Source of the DNA: Pantoea eucrina
Lineage (GTDB): Bacteria; Pseudomonadota; Gammaproteobacteria; Enterobacterales; Enterobacteriaceae
DNA: 64,000 nt
Reading direction: 5' to 3'
Assembly (NCBI RefSeq): GCF_002095385.1
Contig: NZ_MIPP01000020.1
Location: forward strand, 1 to 64,000
This document shows positions 32,126 to 41,928 of this stretch, piece after piece. The first letter of the stretch is position 1; every line of letters begins with the position of its first letter. The notes below the pieces were generated by a model. It saw only the letters and a list, made by a program, of their open reading frames with translations. It did no database searches and was not told where the DNA came from. The translations under genes were made by a program, and so were the position numbers.

Positions 32126-33136
32126 ATGAAACGCGAACTCGCAATTGAATTTTCCCGTGTCACTGAAGCGGCAGCGCTGGCTGGCTATCGCTGGTTAGGA
32201 CGTGGCGATAAAAATGCGGCCGACGGCGCCGCCGTTAACGCCATGCGCATTATGCTCAACACCATCAACATTGATGGCCGCATCGTTATCGGTGAAGGCG
32301 AAATTGATGAGGCGCCGATGCTCTATATCGGCGAGCAGGTCGGCACCGGTCAGGGTGATGCCGTGGACATTGCGGTCGATCCGATTGAAGGCACGCGCAT
32401 GACCGCTCTGGGCCAGGCTAACGCGCTGGCGGTGCTGGCAGTCGGCGATAAAGGCAGCTTTCTGCACGCACCAGATATGTACATGGAGAAGCTGATCGTC
32501 GGACCGGGAGCGCGCGGCGCTATCGACCTCAGTCTGCCGCTGGAAACCAATCTTAAAAATATCGCCATTGCGCTCGGTAAGCCGCTCGCGCAGCTGACGG
32601 TATCCATTCTGGCGAAGCCACGCCATGACGCAGTTATTGCCCAGCTGCAGGCGCTCGGCGTGCGCGTGTTTGCTTTTCCCGATGGCGATGTGGCCGCGTC
32701 GATCCTCACCTGTATGCCTGACAGTGAAGTCGATGTGCTGTATGGCATCGGCGGCGCGCCTGAAGGTGTCGTCTCGGCAGCCGTGATCCGCGCCATGGAT
32801 GGTGACATGCAGGCACGCCTGCTGGCGCGGCATCAGGTTAAAGGAGAGAGCGAAGAGAATCGCCGACTGGGCGAACAGGAGCTGTTGCGCTGCGCGGAAA
32901 TGGGGATTGCGGTGGGCAGCGTGTTAACGCTGAATGAGATGGCGCGCAACGACAACGTGATTTTTGCGGCCACCGGCATCACCAGCGGCGATCTGCTGAA
33001 GGGCATTACCTGTAACGGCAATATCGCCACCAGCGAGACGCTGCTGGTACGCGGCAAGTCGCGTACCATTCGCCGCATCCAGTCGATCCACTATCTGGAT
33101 CGCAAGGATACGGCGCTGCACCCGTTTATCCTGTAA
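32126..33136 (+). CDS. glpX: class II fructose-1,6-bisphosphatase
   Basis: Mn-dependent FBPase of gluconeogenesis, hydrolysing fructose 1,6-bisphosphate. Metal and phosphate-binding motifs GEGEIDEAPML and DPIEGTRM are intact; GGAPEGVVSAAVIR matches the family. The ATG at 32126 (MKRELAIEFSR, 336 aa) is chosen over one 9 bp upstream because AGGTG is better spaced. The final 11 bp overlap the convergent emrD 3' end. Confidence 0.96.
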   Translation: MKRELAIEFSRVTEAAALAGYRWLGRGDKNAADGAAVNAMRIMLNTINIDGRIVIGEGEIDEAPMLYIGEQVGTGQGDAVDIAVDPIEGTRMTALGQANALAVLAVGDKGSFLHAPDMYMEKLIVGPGARGAIDLSLPLETNLKNIAIALGKPLAQLTVSILAKPRHDAVIAQLQALGVRVFAFPDGDVAASILTCMPDSEVDVLYGIGGAPEGVVSAAVIRAMDGDMQARLLARHQVKGESEENRRLGEQELLRCAEMGIAVGSVLTLNEMARNDNVIFAATGITSGDLLKGITCNGNIATSETLLVRGKSRTIRRIQSIHYLDRKDTALHPFIL

Positions 33137-34322
33137 CCGTCTGCTTGCCGCTCTCGGGATGACGTGAGAGCGGCCACCAGCACAGCAGCATCACCAGCGA
33201 CGTGACAAACATCAGCAGGCCAAGGCTGGACTGATCGTGCTGCGGTAGCAGAGCGGATAGCCACGCGACCACTCCTGAGCCCAGGTTCTGCAGGCCGCCA
33301 ATCAGCGCCCCGGCGCTACCCGCCAGCCAGGCGTAAGGCTCCATGGCACCCGATGTTGCCAGCGGGAACAGCATGCCGGCACCGAAGAAAAACAGCGCCG
33401 CCGGCACCAGCAGCGTCCAGATATTCATTACGCCAAACCATGACGGGATCCACATCAGCAGGCCAGCCAGCAGGCAGCTGTTTACCCCATACCACATCAG
33501 CGTATGCCAGGAGGTCTCTTCCCGGCCGGCAAACCAGGCACCAAAAAAGGCGGCCGGAATAGGCAGAATAAACAGAATGCTAACGGTCAGGCCATCCAGT
33601 CCCAGTACGCCGCCCATCAGCACACCGCAGCTCGCTTCAAAGACGGCGATGCCCGCCAGCGCGCCCACCAGCAGCAGCAGATAACGGATAAAATTGCCGT
33701 CGCTCAGCAGCGTGGCGTAGCGGCGCAGAAAAGGCGTAGCCGGTGCATCGCCCGGCCGGGTTTCCGGCAGCCAGCGCGCCATAGATGCCGTAACGCCCAG
33801 GCACAGCAGCAGCAGAAAGGCGAAGCAGGCGTGCCAGCCAATCAGCCGGGTCAGCAGCGCACCTATTACCGGTGCCAGCAGCGGACTCACCAGAATGCCC
33901 ATATTCAGCAGGCTGTTGGCCCGCCGCAGCGCGGTTCCGGCATACAGATCGCGCGGCATCGTGCGCGCCATAACGCCGGCAACGCCGGTGCCGAGCCCCT
34001 GGATAGCGCTGCCCAGCACCAGCATCTGCAGCGATGAGGCGAACAGCGCGATCAGCGCACCACAGGCAAAGATCGTCATGCCGGTAAGGATCACCGGGCG
34101 ACGTCCGACGCTGTCCGAGAGCGGGCCGTAGATCAGCTGCGATCCGCCATAGGTGATCAGATAGGCCGCCATGACCTGCTGCATTGCGCCGCTGCGCACG
34201 TTGAGCGCTTCTGCCATCACTGCCATAGCGGGCACATAAATGGTTTGTGCCATCTGACCCACGGCCACCAGCACAATCAGCATGAATAACAGAAAACGGT
34301 TTTGAGTTTTATCGATCTGCAT
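33126..34322 (-). CDS. emrD: multidrug efflux MFS transporter EmrD
   Basis: Twelve-helix proton-coupled drug exporter of the DHA1 family. VAVGQMAQTIYVPA in helix 1, MFS motif A (GPLSDSVGRRPVIL) between helices 2 and 3, GTGVAGVMARTMPRDLY, and SILFILPIPAAFFGAWFAG all match EmrD. The ATG at 34322 gives 398 aa; a GTG 14 codons upstream is possible but less like the family. In E. coli emrD is far away near ivbL; here it lies between glpX and fpr, convergent with glpX. Confidence 0.92.
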   Translation of the reverse strand: MQIDKTQNRFLLFMLIVLVAVGQMAQTIYVPAMAVMAEALNVRSGAMQQVMAAYLITYGGSQLIYGPLSDSVGRRPVILTGMTIFACGALIALFASSLQMLVLGSAIQGLGTGVAGVMARTMPRDLYAGTALRRANSLLNMGILVSPLLAPVIGALLTRLIGWHACFAFLLLLCLGVTASMARWLPETRPGDAPATPFLRRYATLLSDGNFIRYLLLLVGALAGIAVFEASCGVLMGGVLGLDGLTVSILFILPIPAAFFGAWFAGREETSWHTLMWYGVNSCLLAGLLMWIPSWFGVMNIWTLLVPAALFFFGAGMLFPLATSGAMEPYAWLAGSAGALIGGLQNLGSGVVAWLSALLPQHDQSSLGLLMFVTSLVMLLCWWPLSRHPESGKQTVTG

Positions 34323-34607
34323 GGAACACGATATCAGCCTGAAAAAAGAACGCGCCGGCAGCACTCAGGGTTCGCCGGCAGGAATGGCGGCAAAAATATC
34401 AGGATTACGTGGCAAATCGAGAGCTGAGCTGCAGGAAGCCAGGTTGTCAGCCGTCAATCTTCTGTACCAGACTGTAAACAGGTTGCTACAGGTAGTGATC
34501 TGTGCGGCAGATTTGTCGCAAAGAGCGCTTTCGCCGCCGCCGGGCTGACAAGCGCAGAGCGGGCTGGTAAAGATAGCGATAACCGGGAGAATTCAACAGG
34601 AGCACCT

Positions 34608-35354
34608 ATGGCCGAGTGGATTAATGCAGAAGTTAAAGAGGTGAAAAACTGGACCGACGCGCTGTTCAGCCTGCGCGTTACTGCCCCTATCGATCGGTTT
34701 ATCGCCGGGCAGTTTGCCAAACTGGCGCTGGAAATAGAGGGGGAGCGCGTGCAGCGCGCTTACTCCTACGTTAACGCCCCCGACGATCCGCTGCTGGAGT
34801 TTTATCTGGTCACCGTACCGGAGGGTAAACTCAGTCCGCGCCTGCAGGCGCTGCAGCCGGGTGATCACGTCATGCTGACCAAAGAGGCAGCCGGCTTTTT
34901 CACCCTGGATGAAATCCCTGACTGCCGCACCCTGTGGATGCTGGCGACCGGCACCGCCATCGGCCCCTACCTGTCAATTTTACAGCAGGGCGAAGGTCTG
35001 GAGCGCTTTGACCATGTTGTCCTGGTTCACGCTGCGCGCTATGCCAGCGACCTTAGCTTTCTGCCGCTGATGCAGACGCTGCAGCAGCGCTATGCAGGCA
35101 AGCTGCAGATTCAGACCGTGGTCAGCCGTGAAAGCAGCCCGGGTTCGCTGCAGGGCCGGGTACCGCAGCTGATTGAGAGCGGTGAGCTGGAGCGTGCCGT
35201 GGGCCTGTTGCTCGACGCAGAGAGCAGCCACGTTATGCTGTGTGGTAATCCACAGATGGTGCGCGATACCCAGCAGCTGCTGAAAGAGAGCCGCAATATG
35301 CGCAAACATTTCAAACGCAAGCCGGGCCACATGACCAGCGAACACTACTGGTGA
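34608..35354 (+). CDS. fpr: ferredoxin/flavodoxin-NADP+ reductase
   Basis: FAD enzyme shuttling electrons between NADPH and flavodoxin or ferredoxin, supporting oxidative-stress repair and radical enzymes. FAD-binding RAYSYVNAP and the NADP-binding LATGTAIGPYLSIL are evident, with the family C-terminus (KRKPGHMTSEHYW). 248 aa, behind AGGAG. It is SoxRS-controlled in E. coli; I found no convincing SoxS box in the 285-bp gap to emrD. Confidence 0.96.
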   Translation: MAEWINAEVKEVKNWTDALFSLRVTAPIDRFIAGQFAKLALEIEGERVQRAYSYVNAPDDPLLEFYLVTVPEGKLSPRLQALQPGDHVMLTKEAAGFFTLDEIPDCRTLWMLATGTAIGPYLSILQQGEGLERFDHVVLVHAARYASDLSFLPLMQTLQQRYAGKLQIQTVVSRESSPGSLQGRVPQLIESGELERAVGLLLDAESSHVMLCGNPQMVRDTQQLLKESRNMRKHFKRKPGHMTSEHYW

Positions 35355-35457
35355 GGATGCCGTAACATCCCGCCACGCTTTTCACCGCGCGGGTTTTGAC
35401 TTTCGGCGGTAAAAACCGTTTTAATCTGCCATAAGTGAATGATTCAGGGCCGATGCA

Positions 35458-36045
35458 ATGAAGAAACTGTCAGCCGCGCTGCTGCTTAGCTGCGCGCTGT
35501 CATCTCCCGCCCGGGCAGACGAGCCGCCACCCGATCGCAGTGCGCATCTGCCGGTGGCGCCTTATCTGCTGACGGGCGCGCCTGCGTTTGATATGACGAT
35601 CGCGCAGTTTCGTGAAAGCTATAACGCGGCTAATCCTGCACTGCCGCTGCTGGAATATCGTGCAATAGACAATCGTGATGACAAGAGCCATCTGACGCGC
35701 GCAGCCAGCAAAATCAGCGAAACGCTTTACTCTTCCACCGCGCTGGAACAGGGCACCGGAAAGATTAAAACGCTGCAGATCACCTGGCTGCCGGTGCCGG
35801 GTCCGGAGATGAAGCAGGCTCAGCTGCAGGCGATGAATTATATGAGCGCTCTGCTGCGCTATTTCGTGCCGGGACTCTCGCCCGAAGAGGGACGCCAGAA
35901 GCTGGACGCGTTACTGAGCGCCGGCAAAGGCGTTCGCTATTTCAGCCGCACGGAGGGCGCACTGCGCTTTGTGGTGGCTGACAATGGCGACAAGGGCCTG
36001 ACGTTTGCCGTAGAGCCGATTAAGCTCACGCTGGCTACTCCCTGA
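35458..36045 (+). CDS. yiiQ: periplasmic DUF1454 protein YiiQ
   Basis: Predicted secreted protein: signal peptide (residues 1-20, cleavage after ARA) and a 175-residue mature domain typical of YiiQ (NPALPLLEYRAI, LTRAASKISETLYSSTALEQ, and FVVADNGDKGLTFAVEPIKL). Function unknown. Located between fpr and tpiA as in E. coli, but without the intervening yiiR. Confidence 0.9.
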   Translation: MKKLSAALLLSCALSSPARADEPPPDRSAHLPVAPYLLTGAPAFDMTIAQFRESYNAANPALPLLEYRAIDNRDDKSHLTRAASKISETLYSSTALEQGTGKIKTLQITWLPVPGPEMKQAQLQAMNYMSALLRYFVPGLSPEEGRQKLDALLSAGKGVRYFSRTEGALRFVVADNGDKGLTFAVEPIKLTLATP

Positions 36046-36166
36046 TATCGCAGGCAGAAGTGACGAAAAGCAAAGCCAGCGCCCCTTTTGATCTCTATAC
36101 TGTCTGGCAGACATCGCTGCCATGATGGCAGCGCTATTTCATGAATCGCGTAATGCGGAGGAACGA

Positions 36167-36934
36167 ATGCGACATCCACTGGTTATGGGTAACTGGAAAC
36201 TGAATGGCAGCAAGCAGATGACCGGCGAGCTGATTGAAGGTCTGCGTACCGCGCTGTCAGGCGTGGACGGCTGTGGTGTAGCGATTGCCCCACCGGCAAT
36301 TTATCTGGATCAGGCAAAACATGCGATTTCCGGTAGCCACATTGCGCTGGGCGCGCAGAATGTCGATGTTAACCTTTCAGGTGCATTCACCGGTGAAACC
36401 TCCGCAGAGATGCTGAAAGATATCGGCGCAAAGTACATCATCATCGGTCACTCTGAGCGTCGCACTTATCACAAAGAGAGCGACGAATTTATCGCGAAGA
36501 AGTTTGCGGTGCTGAAAGAGGCAGGTCTGGTGCCGGTATTCTGCATCGGCGAAACCGAAGCGGAAAATGAAGCAGGCAAAACCGAAGAAGTGTGCGCGCG
36601 TCAGCTGGATGCCGTGCTGGAAACTCAGGGCGCAGCAGCGTTTGAAGGTGCAGTCATCGCCTATGAACCCGTCTGGGCTATCGGCACCGGCAAGTCGGCC
36701 ACGCCAGCGCAGGCGCAGGCGGTGCACAAATTTATTCGCGACCATATTGCGAAGAAAGATGCCGCTGTCGCGCAGCAGGTCATTATTCAGTATGGCGGCT
36801 CAGTAAACGATAAAAATGCGGCTGAACTCTTCACCCAGCCCGATATCGACGGGGCGCTGGTAGGCGGCGCGTCGCTGAAAGCAGACGCCTTTGCCGTAAT
36901 CGTAAAAGCGGCGGCAGCAGCGAAAAAAGCATAA
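36167..36934 (+). CDS. tpiA: triosephosphate isomerase
   Basis: Interconverts DHAP and glyceraldehyde 3-phosphate. TIM barrel with MGNWKLNGS (Lys), IIGHSERR (His), and [11 protein letters not shown] (catalytic Glu and loop 6). The ATG at 36167 follows GGAGGA and gives 255 aa, as in E. coli; an in-frame ATG at 36122 would add 15 unrelated residues. Confidence 0.97.
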   Translation: MRHPLVMGNWKLNGSKQMTGELIEGLRTALSGVDGCGVAIAPPAIYLDQAKHAISGSHIALGAQNVDVNLSGAFTGETSAEMLKDIGAKYIIIGHSERRTYHKESDEFIAKKFAVLKEAGLVPVFCIGETEAENEAGKTEEVCARQLDAVLETQGAAAFEGAVIAYEPVWAIGTGKSATPAQAQAVHKFIRDHIAKKDAAVAQQVIIQYGGSVNDKNAAELFTQPDIDGALVGGASLKADAFAVIVKAAAAAKKA

Positions 36935-36956
36935 GCTTTTTTATAACCTGTTTCAG

Positions 36957-36981
36957 GGCGGCCTTACGGCCGCCTTTTTTG
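36957..36981 (+). terminator. tpiA terminator
   Basis: GGCGGCC TTAC GGCCGCC followed by TTTTTT. The reverse direction lacks a comparable U-tract. Confidence 0.92.
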
Positions 36982-36986
36982 TACAT

Positions 36987-37742
36987 TTACTTATTGAGCA
37001 GCTGACACTGATAATCCTGGAGTTCGCCTGCCGATCCACCATTCAGCATCAGCCAGTTACGCTCCAGCGCCAGCAACGCTAATCGGCCATCCGGTAATGC
37101 TGTCAATGCCATCCCATAGTGCCCCATTTTTTCGCGCGCCCCTGCCACTTCTTTCGCCAGACGGATAAACGCACTTTGATTGAACAAGTGTGCTTCAGAG
37201 ATTGCGCGAACCAGATAGCGATGCCGGTTTATTGTCACAGGCTGCCACGCGTCATGCAGGTGAGATGCCTGACTATCGAGCTGCTGACGCACCTCCGGAC
37301 GCAGACAGGAGAGATGGATATGCAGCTGATTTTGAGAGCGTCCATACTGCGCATTGATCGCCAGAGAAAATGCGCTATCGCTGACTGGCTGACTGCCCTG
37401 AACCAGCAGATCGCGATGCTGCCAGGCAGCCGCGAAAAAGTTGGGCGTGTCCGGGTCCAGCAACACCGGACTTTCCATACCAGATATTTTTTCGATGGGC
37501 ATCAACAGATAATGATGCGGGCCTTTAATATCTTTGTAGATAACATGACCCTGCCGGAGATTAACTTCTTTGCAAGGGGCTGGTTTGCTGTGTTGCGCCA
37601 TAGCGGGCACGCACTGTTCGCTTACAATCCGCCACAGCGCCTCGCCATTCCGGTAATAATAAAAAATGGCTATGCTCAGCATGACAATAATGATAACCAG
37701 ACTCCACACCAGGCCTGATAAAAACCGATTCCTTTCTTTCAT
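36987..37742 (-). CDS. cdh: CDP-diacylglycerol pyrophosphatase
   Basis: Membrane-anchored hydrolase cleaving CDP-diacylglycerol to phosphatidate and CMP. One N-terminal transmembrane helix (about residues 9-29), then a HIT-like catalytic domain with NQLHIHLSCL carrying the histidines. The ATG at 37742 follows AAGGGA and gives 251 aa, the E. coli length; an upstream GTG would add six residues. Here cdh is convergent with tpiA. Confidence 0.94.
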   Translation of the reverse strand: MKERNRFLSGLVWSLVIIIVMLSIAIFYYYRNGEALWRIVSEQCVPAMAQHSKPAPCKEVNLRQGHVIYKDIKGPHHYLLMPIEKISGMESPVLLDPDTPNFFAAAWQHRDLLVQGSQPVSDSAFSLAINAQYGRSQNQLHIHLSCLRPEVRQQLDSQASHLHDAWQPVTINRHRYLVRAISEAHLFNQSAFIRLAKEVAGAREKMGHYGMALTALPDGRLALLALERNWLMLNGGSAGELQDYQCQLLNK

Positions 37743-37824
37743 AATCAATCCCTTAGCCACTGATGAAATGGTCTTATTTTAATCAGTTACACAGCGTGAT
37801 GACTATCATATATCGATTTTTATA

Positions 37825-37857
37825 CAAAAAAAGGTCAGCTAAAAGCTGACCTTTTTT
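37825..37857. terminator. terminator between sbp and cdh
   Basis: AAAAAAAGGTCAGCT / AGCTGACCTTTTTTT with a short A-rich loop; most likely ends the sbp transcript on the minus strand. Confidence 0.88.
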
Positions 37858-37875
37858 ATCGCTCATAGTGGGTAA

Positions 37876-38865
37876 TCAGGGCTTCATAACCTGATCGTAG
37901 CTGCCACCGTCGGCGAAGTGATCTTTCTGCGCTTTACTCCAGCCGCCAAATTTCTCATCTACGGTGAAGAGTTTTACTGGTGCAAAGGTACTGGCGAACT
38001 TCTTCGCGACCTCTGCATCACGCGGACGATAGAAGTTCTGCGCCGCGATAGTCTGGCCTTCCGGCGAGTAGAGATATTTCAGGTAAGCTTCCGCCACGCT
38101 GCGTGTACCCTGCGCGTCGACCACTTTATCCACTACAGAAACCGTTGGCTCTGCAAGAATAGACTCGCCTGGCGTCACGATTTCAAACTTATCTTTACCC
38201 AGTTTTTCCACCGCCAGATACGCTTCGTTTTCCCAGGCGATCAGTACGTCGCCTATTCCGCGCTCTACAAACGTATTGGTTGCGCCGCGCGCACCGGAAT
38301 CCTGCACCTCAACATTTTTAAACAGCGCTTTCACATAAGCGAGCGCTTTAGCCTGGTCGCCCTGATTCTGATCAAGCGCCCAGCCCCATGCCGCCAGATA
38401 GTTCCAGCGGGCACCGCCGGAAGTTTTCGGATTTGGCGTGATCACGGATACGCCAGGCTTAGTCAGATCTGACCAGTCATGAATATTTTTGGGATTGCCT
38501 TTACGTACCAGAAACACAATGGTGGAGGTATAGGGCGCAGAGTTATCCGGCAGGCGTTTGATCCAGTTTTTGTCGATACGGCCGCGCTCAGCAATCGCAT
38601 CCACATCGGACTGCAGCGCCAGCGTAACCACATCGGCACGAATACCATTGATGACGGAGGTCGCCTGCTTGCCGGAACCGCCGTGCGACTGACGGATCAC
38701 CACGTTATCACCGGTTTCCTGCTTGTAATGGGCGCTGAAGGCCTTGTTATATTGTTCGTACAGTTCGCGGGTCGGATCGTATGAGACGTTTAACAGCTGA
38801 TAATCCTTTGCCAGCGCACCAGACGATGCCAGTAACAAGGTGATGCCGATACTCCACTTATTCAT
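37876..38865 (-). CDS. sbp: periplasmic sulfate-binding protein
   Basis: Delivers sulfate to the CysTWA ABC importer. Signal peptide at residues 1-20 ([11 protein letters not shown]...ALA), then motifs of the family: [22 protein letters not shown] for sulfate hydrogen bonding, and [16 protein letters not shown]. 329 aa from the ATG at 38865. CysB activation is expected from E. coli; no box was assigned. Stands alone between cdh and pfkA. Confidence 0.95.
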   Translation of the reverse strand: MNKWSIGITLLLASSGALAKDYQLLNVSYDPTRELYEQYNKAFSAHYKQETGDNVVIRQSHGGSGKQATSVINGIRADVVTLALQSDVDAIAERGRIDKNWIKRLPDNSAPYTSTIVFLVRKGNPKNIHDWSDLTKPGVSVITPNPKTSGGARWNYLAAWGWALDQNQGDQAKALAYVKALFKNVEVQDSGARGATNTFVERGIGDVLIAWENEAYLAVEKLGKDKFEIVTPGESILAEPTVSVVDKVVDAQGTRSVAEAYLKYLYSPEGQTIAAQNFYRPRDAEVAKKFASTFAPVKLFTVDEKFGGWSKAQKDHFADGGSYDQVMKP

Positions 38866-38969
38866 TTCCTGCTCTCCCGCGTAGGTTATGCCGCAAGAGT
38901 GACACAAAGCGAACAGTGGATTAAAGAATTAAAAATAAGCAGTTATAACTTGCAGGAATATAAAAAAGA

Positions 38970-38997
38970 GGAAAAGGCGCGAACGGGATCGCGCCTG
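38970..38997 (-). terminator. pfkA terminator
   Basis: On the minus strand GGCGCGA / TCGCGCC followed by TTTTCCTCTTTTTT. Confidence 0.8.
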
Positions 38998-39005
38998 CAT
39001 GCAGA

Positions 39006-39968
39006 TCAGTAGAGCTTTTTCGCCGTATCGAGCCAGTCGCGCTTGAACGGACGCTTCATGTTCTCAATCGCGTCGATGATATCGTGGTGCACCATCTTCT
39101 CATTCTGGATCCCGACACAGCGGCCGCCATAGCCCTGCAGCAGCAGCTCAATCGAGTAAGCGCCCATACGCGACGCCAGAATGCGGTCGTAAGCACAGGG
39201 CGCGCCGCCGCGCTGGATATGTCCGAGCACGGTTGCGCGGGTTTCACGCTTTGTCTCTTCTTCGATGAAGCGCGCCAGATCGTCGATATCGCAGATGTGC
39301 TCGGTAATCGCCACGATGGCGTGCTTTTTCCCTTTTGCAATGCCCGCCTTAATCTCTTCAACCAGCTCTTCACGGGTATACGGGATTTCCGGCAGCACAA
39401 TAAATTCACAGCCGCCGGCAATCGCCGCTGCCAGCGTCAGATCGCCACAGTAGCGGCCCATCACTTCCACAATTGAGATACGCTGATGCGAAGAGGAGGT
39501 ATCGCGCAGGCGGTCAATCGCTTCCACCACCGTTTCCAGCGCGGTGAAATACCCGATGGTGTAGTCAGTGCCAGCCACGTCGTTATCGATAGTGCCTGGC
39601 AGACCGATGCAGGGGAACCCCATCTCAGTCAGTCGTTTGGCGCCCATGTAGGAGCCGTCACCGCCAATCACCACCAGCGCGTCAATACCCCGCTTTTTCA
39701 TGTTTTCGATCGCTGCCTGGCGTACCTCTTCATTACGGAACTCAGGAAAGCGCGCCGAGCCAAGAAAAGTGCCGCCGCGGTTAATCATGTCAGAAACGCT
39801 GTAGCGGTCGAGATTGATCATGCGATCTTCATACAGACCCAGATAGCCGTCATAGATACCAAAAACTTCCAGGCCTTCACTCAGGGCGGAACGGACAACT
39901 CCGCGAATGGCTGCGTTCATGCCCGGGGCGTCGCCGCCACTGGTCAGTACTCCGATTTTTTTGATCAT
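39006..39968 (-). CDS. pfkA: 6-phosphofructokinase I
   Basis: Committed glycolytic step, ATP-dependent phosphorylation of fructose 6-phosphate. ATP-binding [16 protein letters not shown] and catalytic [16 protein letters not shown] (Asp base) are present; GGDGSYMGA completes the active site. The ATG at 39968 gives 320 aa, as in E. coli, behind AGAGG. A candidate Cra operator overlaps the predicted promoter. Confidence 0.97.
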   Translation of the reverse strand: MIKKIGVLTSGGDAPGMNAAIRGVVRSALSEGLEVFGIYDGYLGLYEDRMINLDRYSVSDMINRGGTFLGSARFPEFRNEEVRQAAIENMKKRGIDALVVIGGDGSYMGAKRLTEMGFPCIGLPGTIDNDVAGTDYTIGYFTALETVVEAIDRLRDTSSSHQRISIVEVMGRYCGDLTLAAAIAGGCEFIVLPEIPYTREELVEEIKAGIAKGKKHAIVAITEHICDIDDLARFIEEETKRETRATVLGHIQRGGAPCAYDRILASRMGAYSIELLLQGYGGRCVGIQNEKMVHHDIIDAIENMKRPFKRDWLDTAKKLY

Positions 39969-40079
39969 GACAACCTCTGGATTGTTCAAAACTAAGGATT
40001 ATTCCCGCCGATCGACCGGGTCATGCCTGCTCCCGAACGTGGGGCTTAATAGTTGCAGATAGTATATCAAAGGCTCAAT

Positions 40080-40095
40080 GCTGAATTGATTCAGG
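40080..40095. promoter_or_regulatory. candidate Cra (FruR) operator of pfkA
   Basis: GCTGAATTGATTCAGG is an imperfect palindrome close to the Cra half-site GCTGAAWC. It covers the -35 region paired with a TATACT -10 (40061-40066, minus strand), consistent with repression. Consensus from memory. Confidence 0.6.
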
Positions 40096-40175
40096 TCAGA
40101 CAAGTTTTCGCTAATTTTTTAAAGAGTTGTTAGCGTTTTGTCATTTTTAACATATAAGCGCCTGAATTAAAAAAG

Positions 40176-41078
40176 CTAAAAGCGGAAAAAGCCCTGCTGA
40201 TGTTCCGGGACGACCGAGCAGGGATCCTGGTGAATAATAATGTCAGAACCTGGAAATTTCCGGCGCAGCGCCTGTTCAATCTCATCAGCAACGTGATGCG
40301 CCTGAACCAGCGGCAGCGCATCTTCCATTTCCAGATGCAGCTGAATAAACCGCGTCGGCCCTGACTGCCTGGTACGCAATGCATGCGCGCCGCATACGCC
40401 AGGCCACTGTGTCACCAGTGCAATAATCTGCTGCTTTTCCTGCTCCGGCAGCGCGCGATCCAGCAGCGCCTGCACGGCTTCATATCCCATACGCAGCGCG
40501 TTATAGAGGATATAGACGCCGATCCCCAGCGCAAACAGCGCATCAGCACGCGCAAAACCGTAGCTGCTCAGACCCAGCGCCACCAGAATCGCGCCATTCA
40601 TAACGATATCCGACTGATAGTGCAGCATATCGGCGCGAATCGCCTGACTGCGGGTGCGCCGTACAACCCAGCGCTGGAAAGCCACCAGCGCCAGCGTGGA
40701 AAAGAGGGCAACAATGGTTACGACAACGCCGACCAGCGGCGCGCGCAGCGTTTCCGGTTTTGCCAGGTGCTGAATGCCGGTCAGAAACAGAAAGAGCGCG
40801 GAGCCGGAGATAAACATGCTCTGCGCCAGCGCCGCCAGCGATTCTGCTTTGCCATGGCCGAAAGTGTGATCATCGTCGGCGGGCTGTAGCGCATAACGTA
40901 CTACCAGCAGATTGGTCAGCGAGGCGGCGATGTCGACCAGCGAATCCACCAGTGCCGCCAGCACGCTGACCGATCCGGTGTACCACCAGGCAAAAATTTT
41001 GACCAGCAGCAGCGCCAGCGCCAGTGAGGTAGCGGCCAGCGCAGCGCGCCGGACCAGTGTTGCGTACTCAGAATCCAT
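40176..41078 (-). CDS. fieF: ferrous iron / zinc efflux CDF transporter
   Basis: YiiP-type proton antiporter for divalent cations. Six transmembrane helices; site A aspartates at D45 and D49 (ALVDSLVD) with the helix 5 His/Asp pair (DMLHYQSD); cytoplasmic C-terminal metallochaperone-like domain with [10 protein letters not shown] and IIHQDP. The ATG at 41078 gives 300 aa, the family length. Lies between pfkA and cpxP as in E. coli. Confidence 0.95.
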   Translation of the reverse strand: MDSEYATLVRRAALAATSLALALLLVKIFAWWYTGSVSVLAALVDSLVDIAASLTNLLVVRYALQPADDDHTFGHGKAESLAALAQSMFISGSALFLFLTGIQHLAKPETLRAPLVGVVVTIVALFSTLALVAFQRWVVRRTRSQAIRADMLHYQSDIVMNGAILVALGLSSYGFARADALFALGIGVYILYNALRMGYEAVQALLDRALPEQEKQQIIALVTQWPGVCGAHALRTRQSGPTRFIQLHLEMEDALPLVQAHHVADEIEQALRRKFPGSDIIIHQDPCSVVPEHQQGFFRF

Positions 41079-41192
41079 GTTTCGCCCTATTAAACAGATG
41101 CGCGTGCCCGCCTTAACTGAAAACAAGTTTATCATCAGTCCGGCAGAGCTGCGTCTGCGATGCGCTATTCATTGGCAACGGCATACGGCGGG

Positions 41193-41220
41193 CAAAAAAA
41201 CCCCGCCATCATGGCGGGGG
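41193..41220 (-). terminator. cpxP/CpxQ terminator
   Basis: CCCCGCC ATGAT GGCGGGG followed by TTTTTTT on the minus strand. Confidence 0.92.
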
Positions 41221-41251
41221 AAGACAGGGATGGTGTCTATGGCAAGGAAAA
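41194..41251 (-). ncRNA. cpxQ: CpxQ small RNA (cpxP 3' UTR)
   Basis: On the minus strand, 15 nt after the cpxP stop, the sequence TTTCCTTGCCATAGACACC then ATCCCTGTCTTCCCCC runs into a CCCCGCC / GGCGGGG terminator and a seven-T tail. It matches Salmonella/E. coli CpxQ as I remember it nearly base for base outside the terminator loop. CpxQ is released from cpxP mRNA by RNase E and with Hfq represses envelope-protein mRNAs. The two seed regions (CCTTGCC and ACACCATCCC) are intact. Confidence 0.85.
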
Positions 41252-41265
41252 ACAGGGATACTATG

Positions 41266-41778
41266 TTACTGGTTACTACTGGTGCTACTCACTGCTTGCA
41301 GCGATGACGACGACTGCAATCCTGAGAACCGACGAACATCATTCAGCCGGCGTTCATGATTCTTTTTTAACGCTGCCTGCTGCACAGGCGTCAGCAGGTG
41401 ATACATCTGATTACGAACCCGGGCCATCTCAACCTGCAGGTCAACCTGCGCGCGGGCCTGTTTTTCAGCCAGCTGGCGGATCGCCGATTCATTAAATTTG
41501 TCTGCAGTGACAAGGTCATGCATAGTTTCAATATCCTGAACGCTTAACACCGGGCGCTCATGACGTGCTTGCTGCATCAGGTCCCGCATTTGCTGCCGCT
41601 GCTGTTCGGTAAGCTCAATACCATCGAACATGTGACTTTGCGGATTTTGCGTCATACTGCCTGTCGTCAAGCCGCCGTTTTGATGCATCTCTTCAATCGC
41701 TGTCGTCTCTGCTGCAACTGCGCTGGCGTGACTAAGAACCATCGCTGAAGCAATGACGATGACGGTTAAGTTGCGCAT
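41266..41778 (-). CDS. cpxP: periplasmic Cpx inhibitor CpxP
   Basis: Periplasmic adaptor that dampens CpxA signalling and helps degrade misfolded pilins. Signal peptide (residues 1-22), then two LTxxQ motifs (LTEQQRQQM and LTPVQQAAL), the hallmark of the Spy/CpxP fold. The C-terminus ends in a Ser-rich tail. 170 aa. Divergent from cpxRA across a CpxR box; its 3' UTR encodes CpxQ. Confidence 0.94.
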   Translation of the reverse strand: MRNLTVIVIASAMVLSHASAVAAETTAIEEMHQNGGLTTGSMTQNPQSHMFDGIELTEQQRQQMRDLMQQARHERPVLSVQDIETMHDLVTADKFNESAIRQLAEKQARAQVDLQVEMARVRNQMYHLLTPVQQAALKKNHERRLNDVRRFSGLQSSSSLQAVSSTSSNQ

Positions 41779-41858
41779 CGTTTACTCCCGGTTTGCTCTG
41801 TTTTGCGATTCAACGAGACCCAGTTTACGGCGGCAGCTGCAAACAACCGTCAGGGGGT

Positions 41859-41873
41859 GTAAAACTACGTAAA
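41859..41873. promoter_or_regulatory. CpxR box between cpxP and cpxR
   Basis: GTAAA-ACTAC-GTAAA matches the CpxR consensus GTAAA-N5-GTAAA exactly, in the 150-bp divergent intergenic region. Confidence 0.88.
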
Positions 41874-41928
41874 GCGTTGGATTGCCAGTGTGGGAACACG
41901 GTATTTTGCCTGCGGAGGGCAATAAAAA

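Noticed and set aside
34323-34607. SoxS box upstream of fpr
   Set aside because: Several GCAAAT-like hexamers exist but none fits the consensus with confidence.
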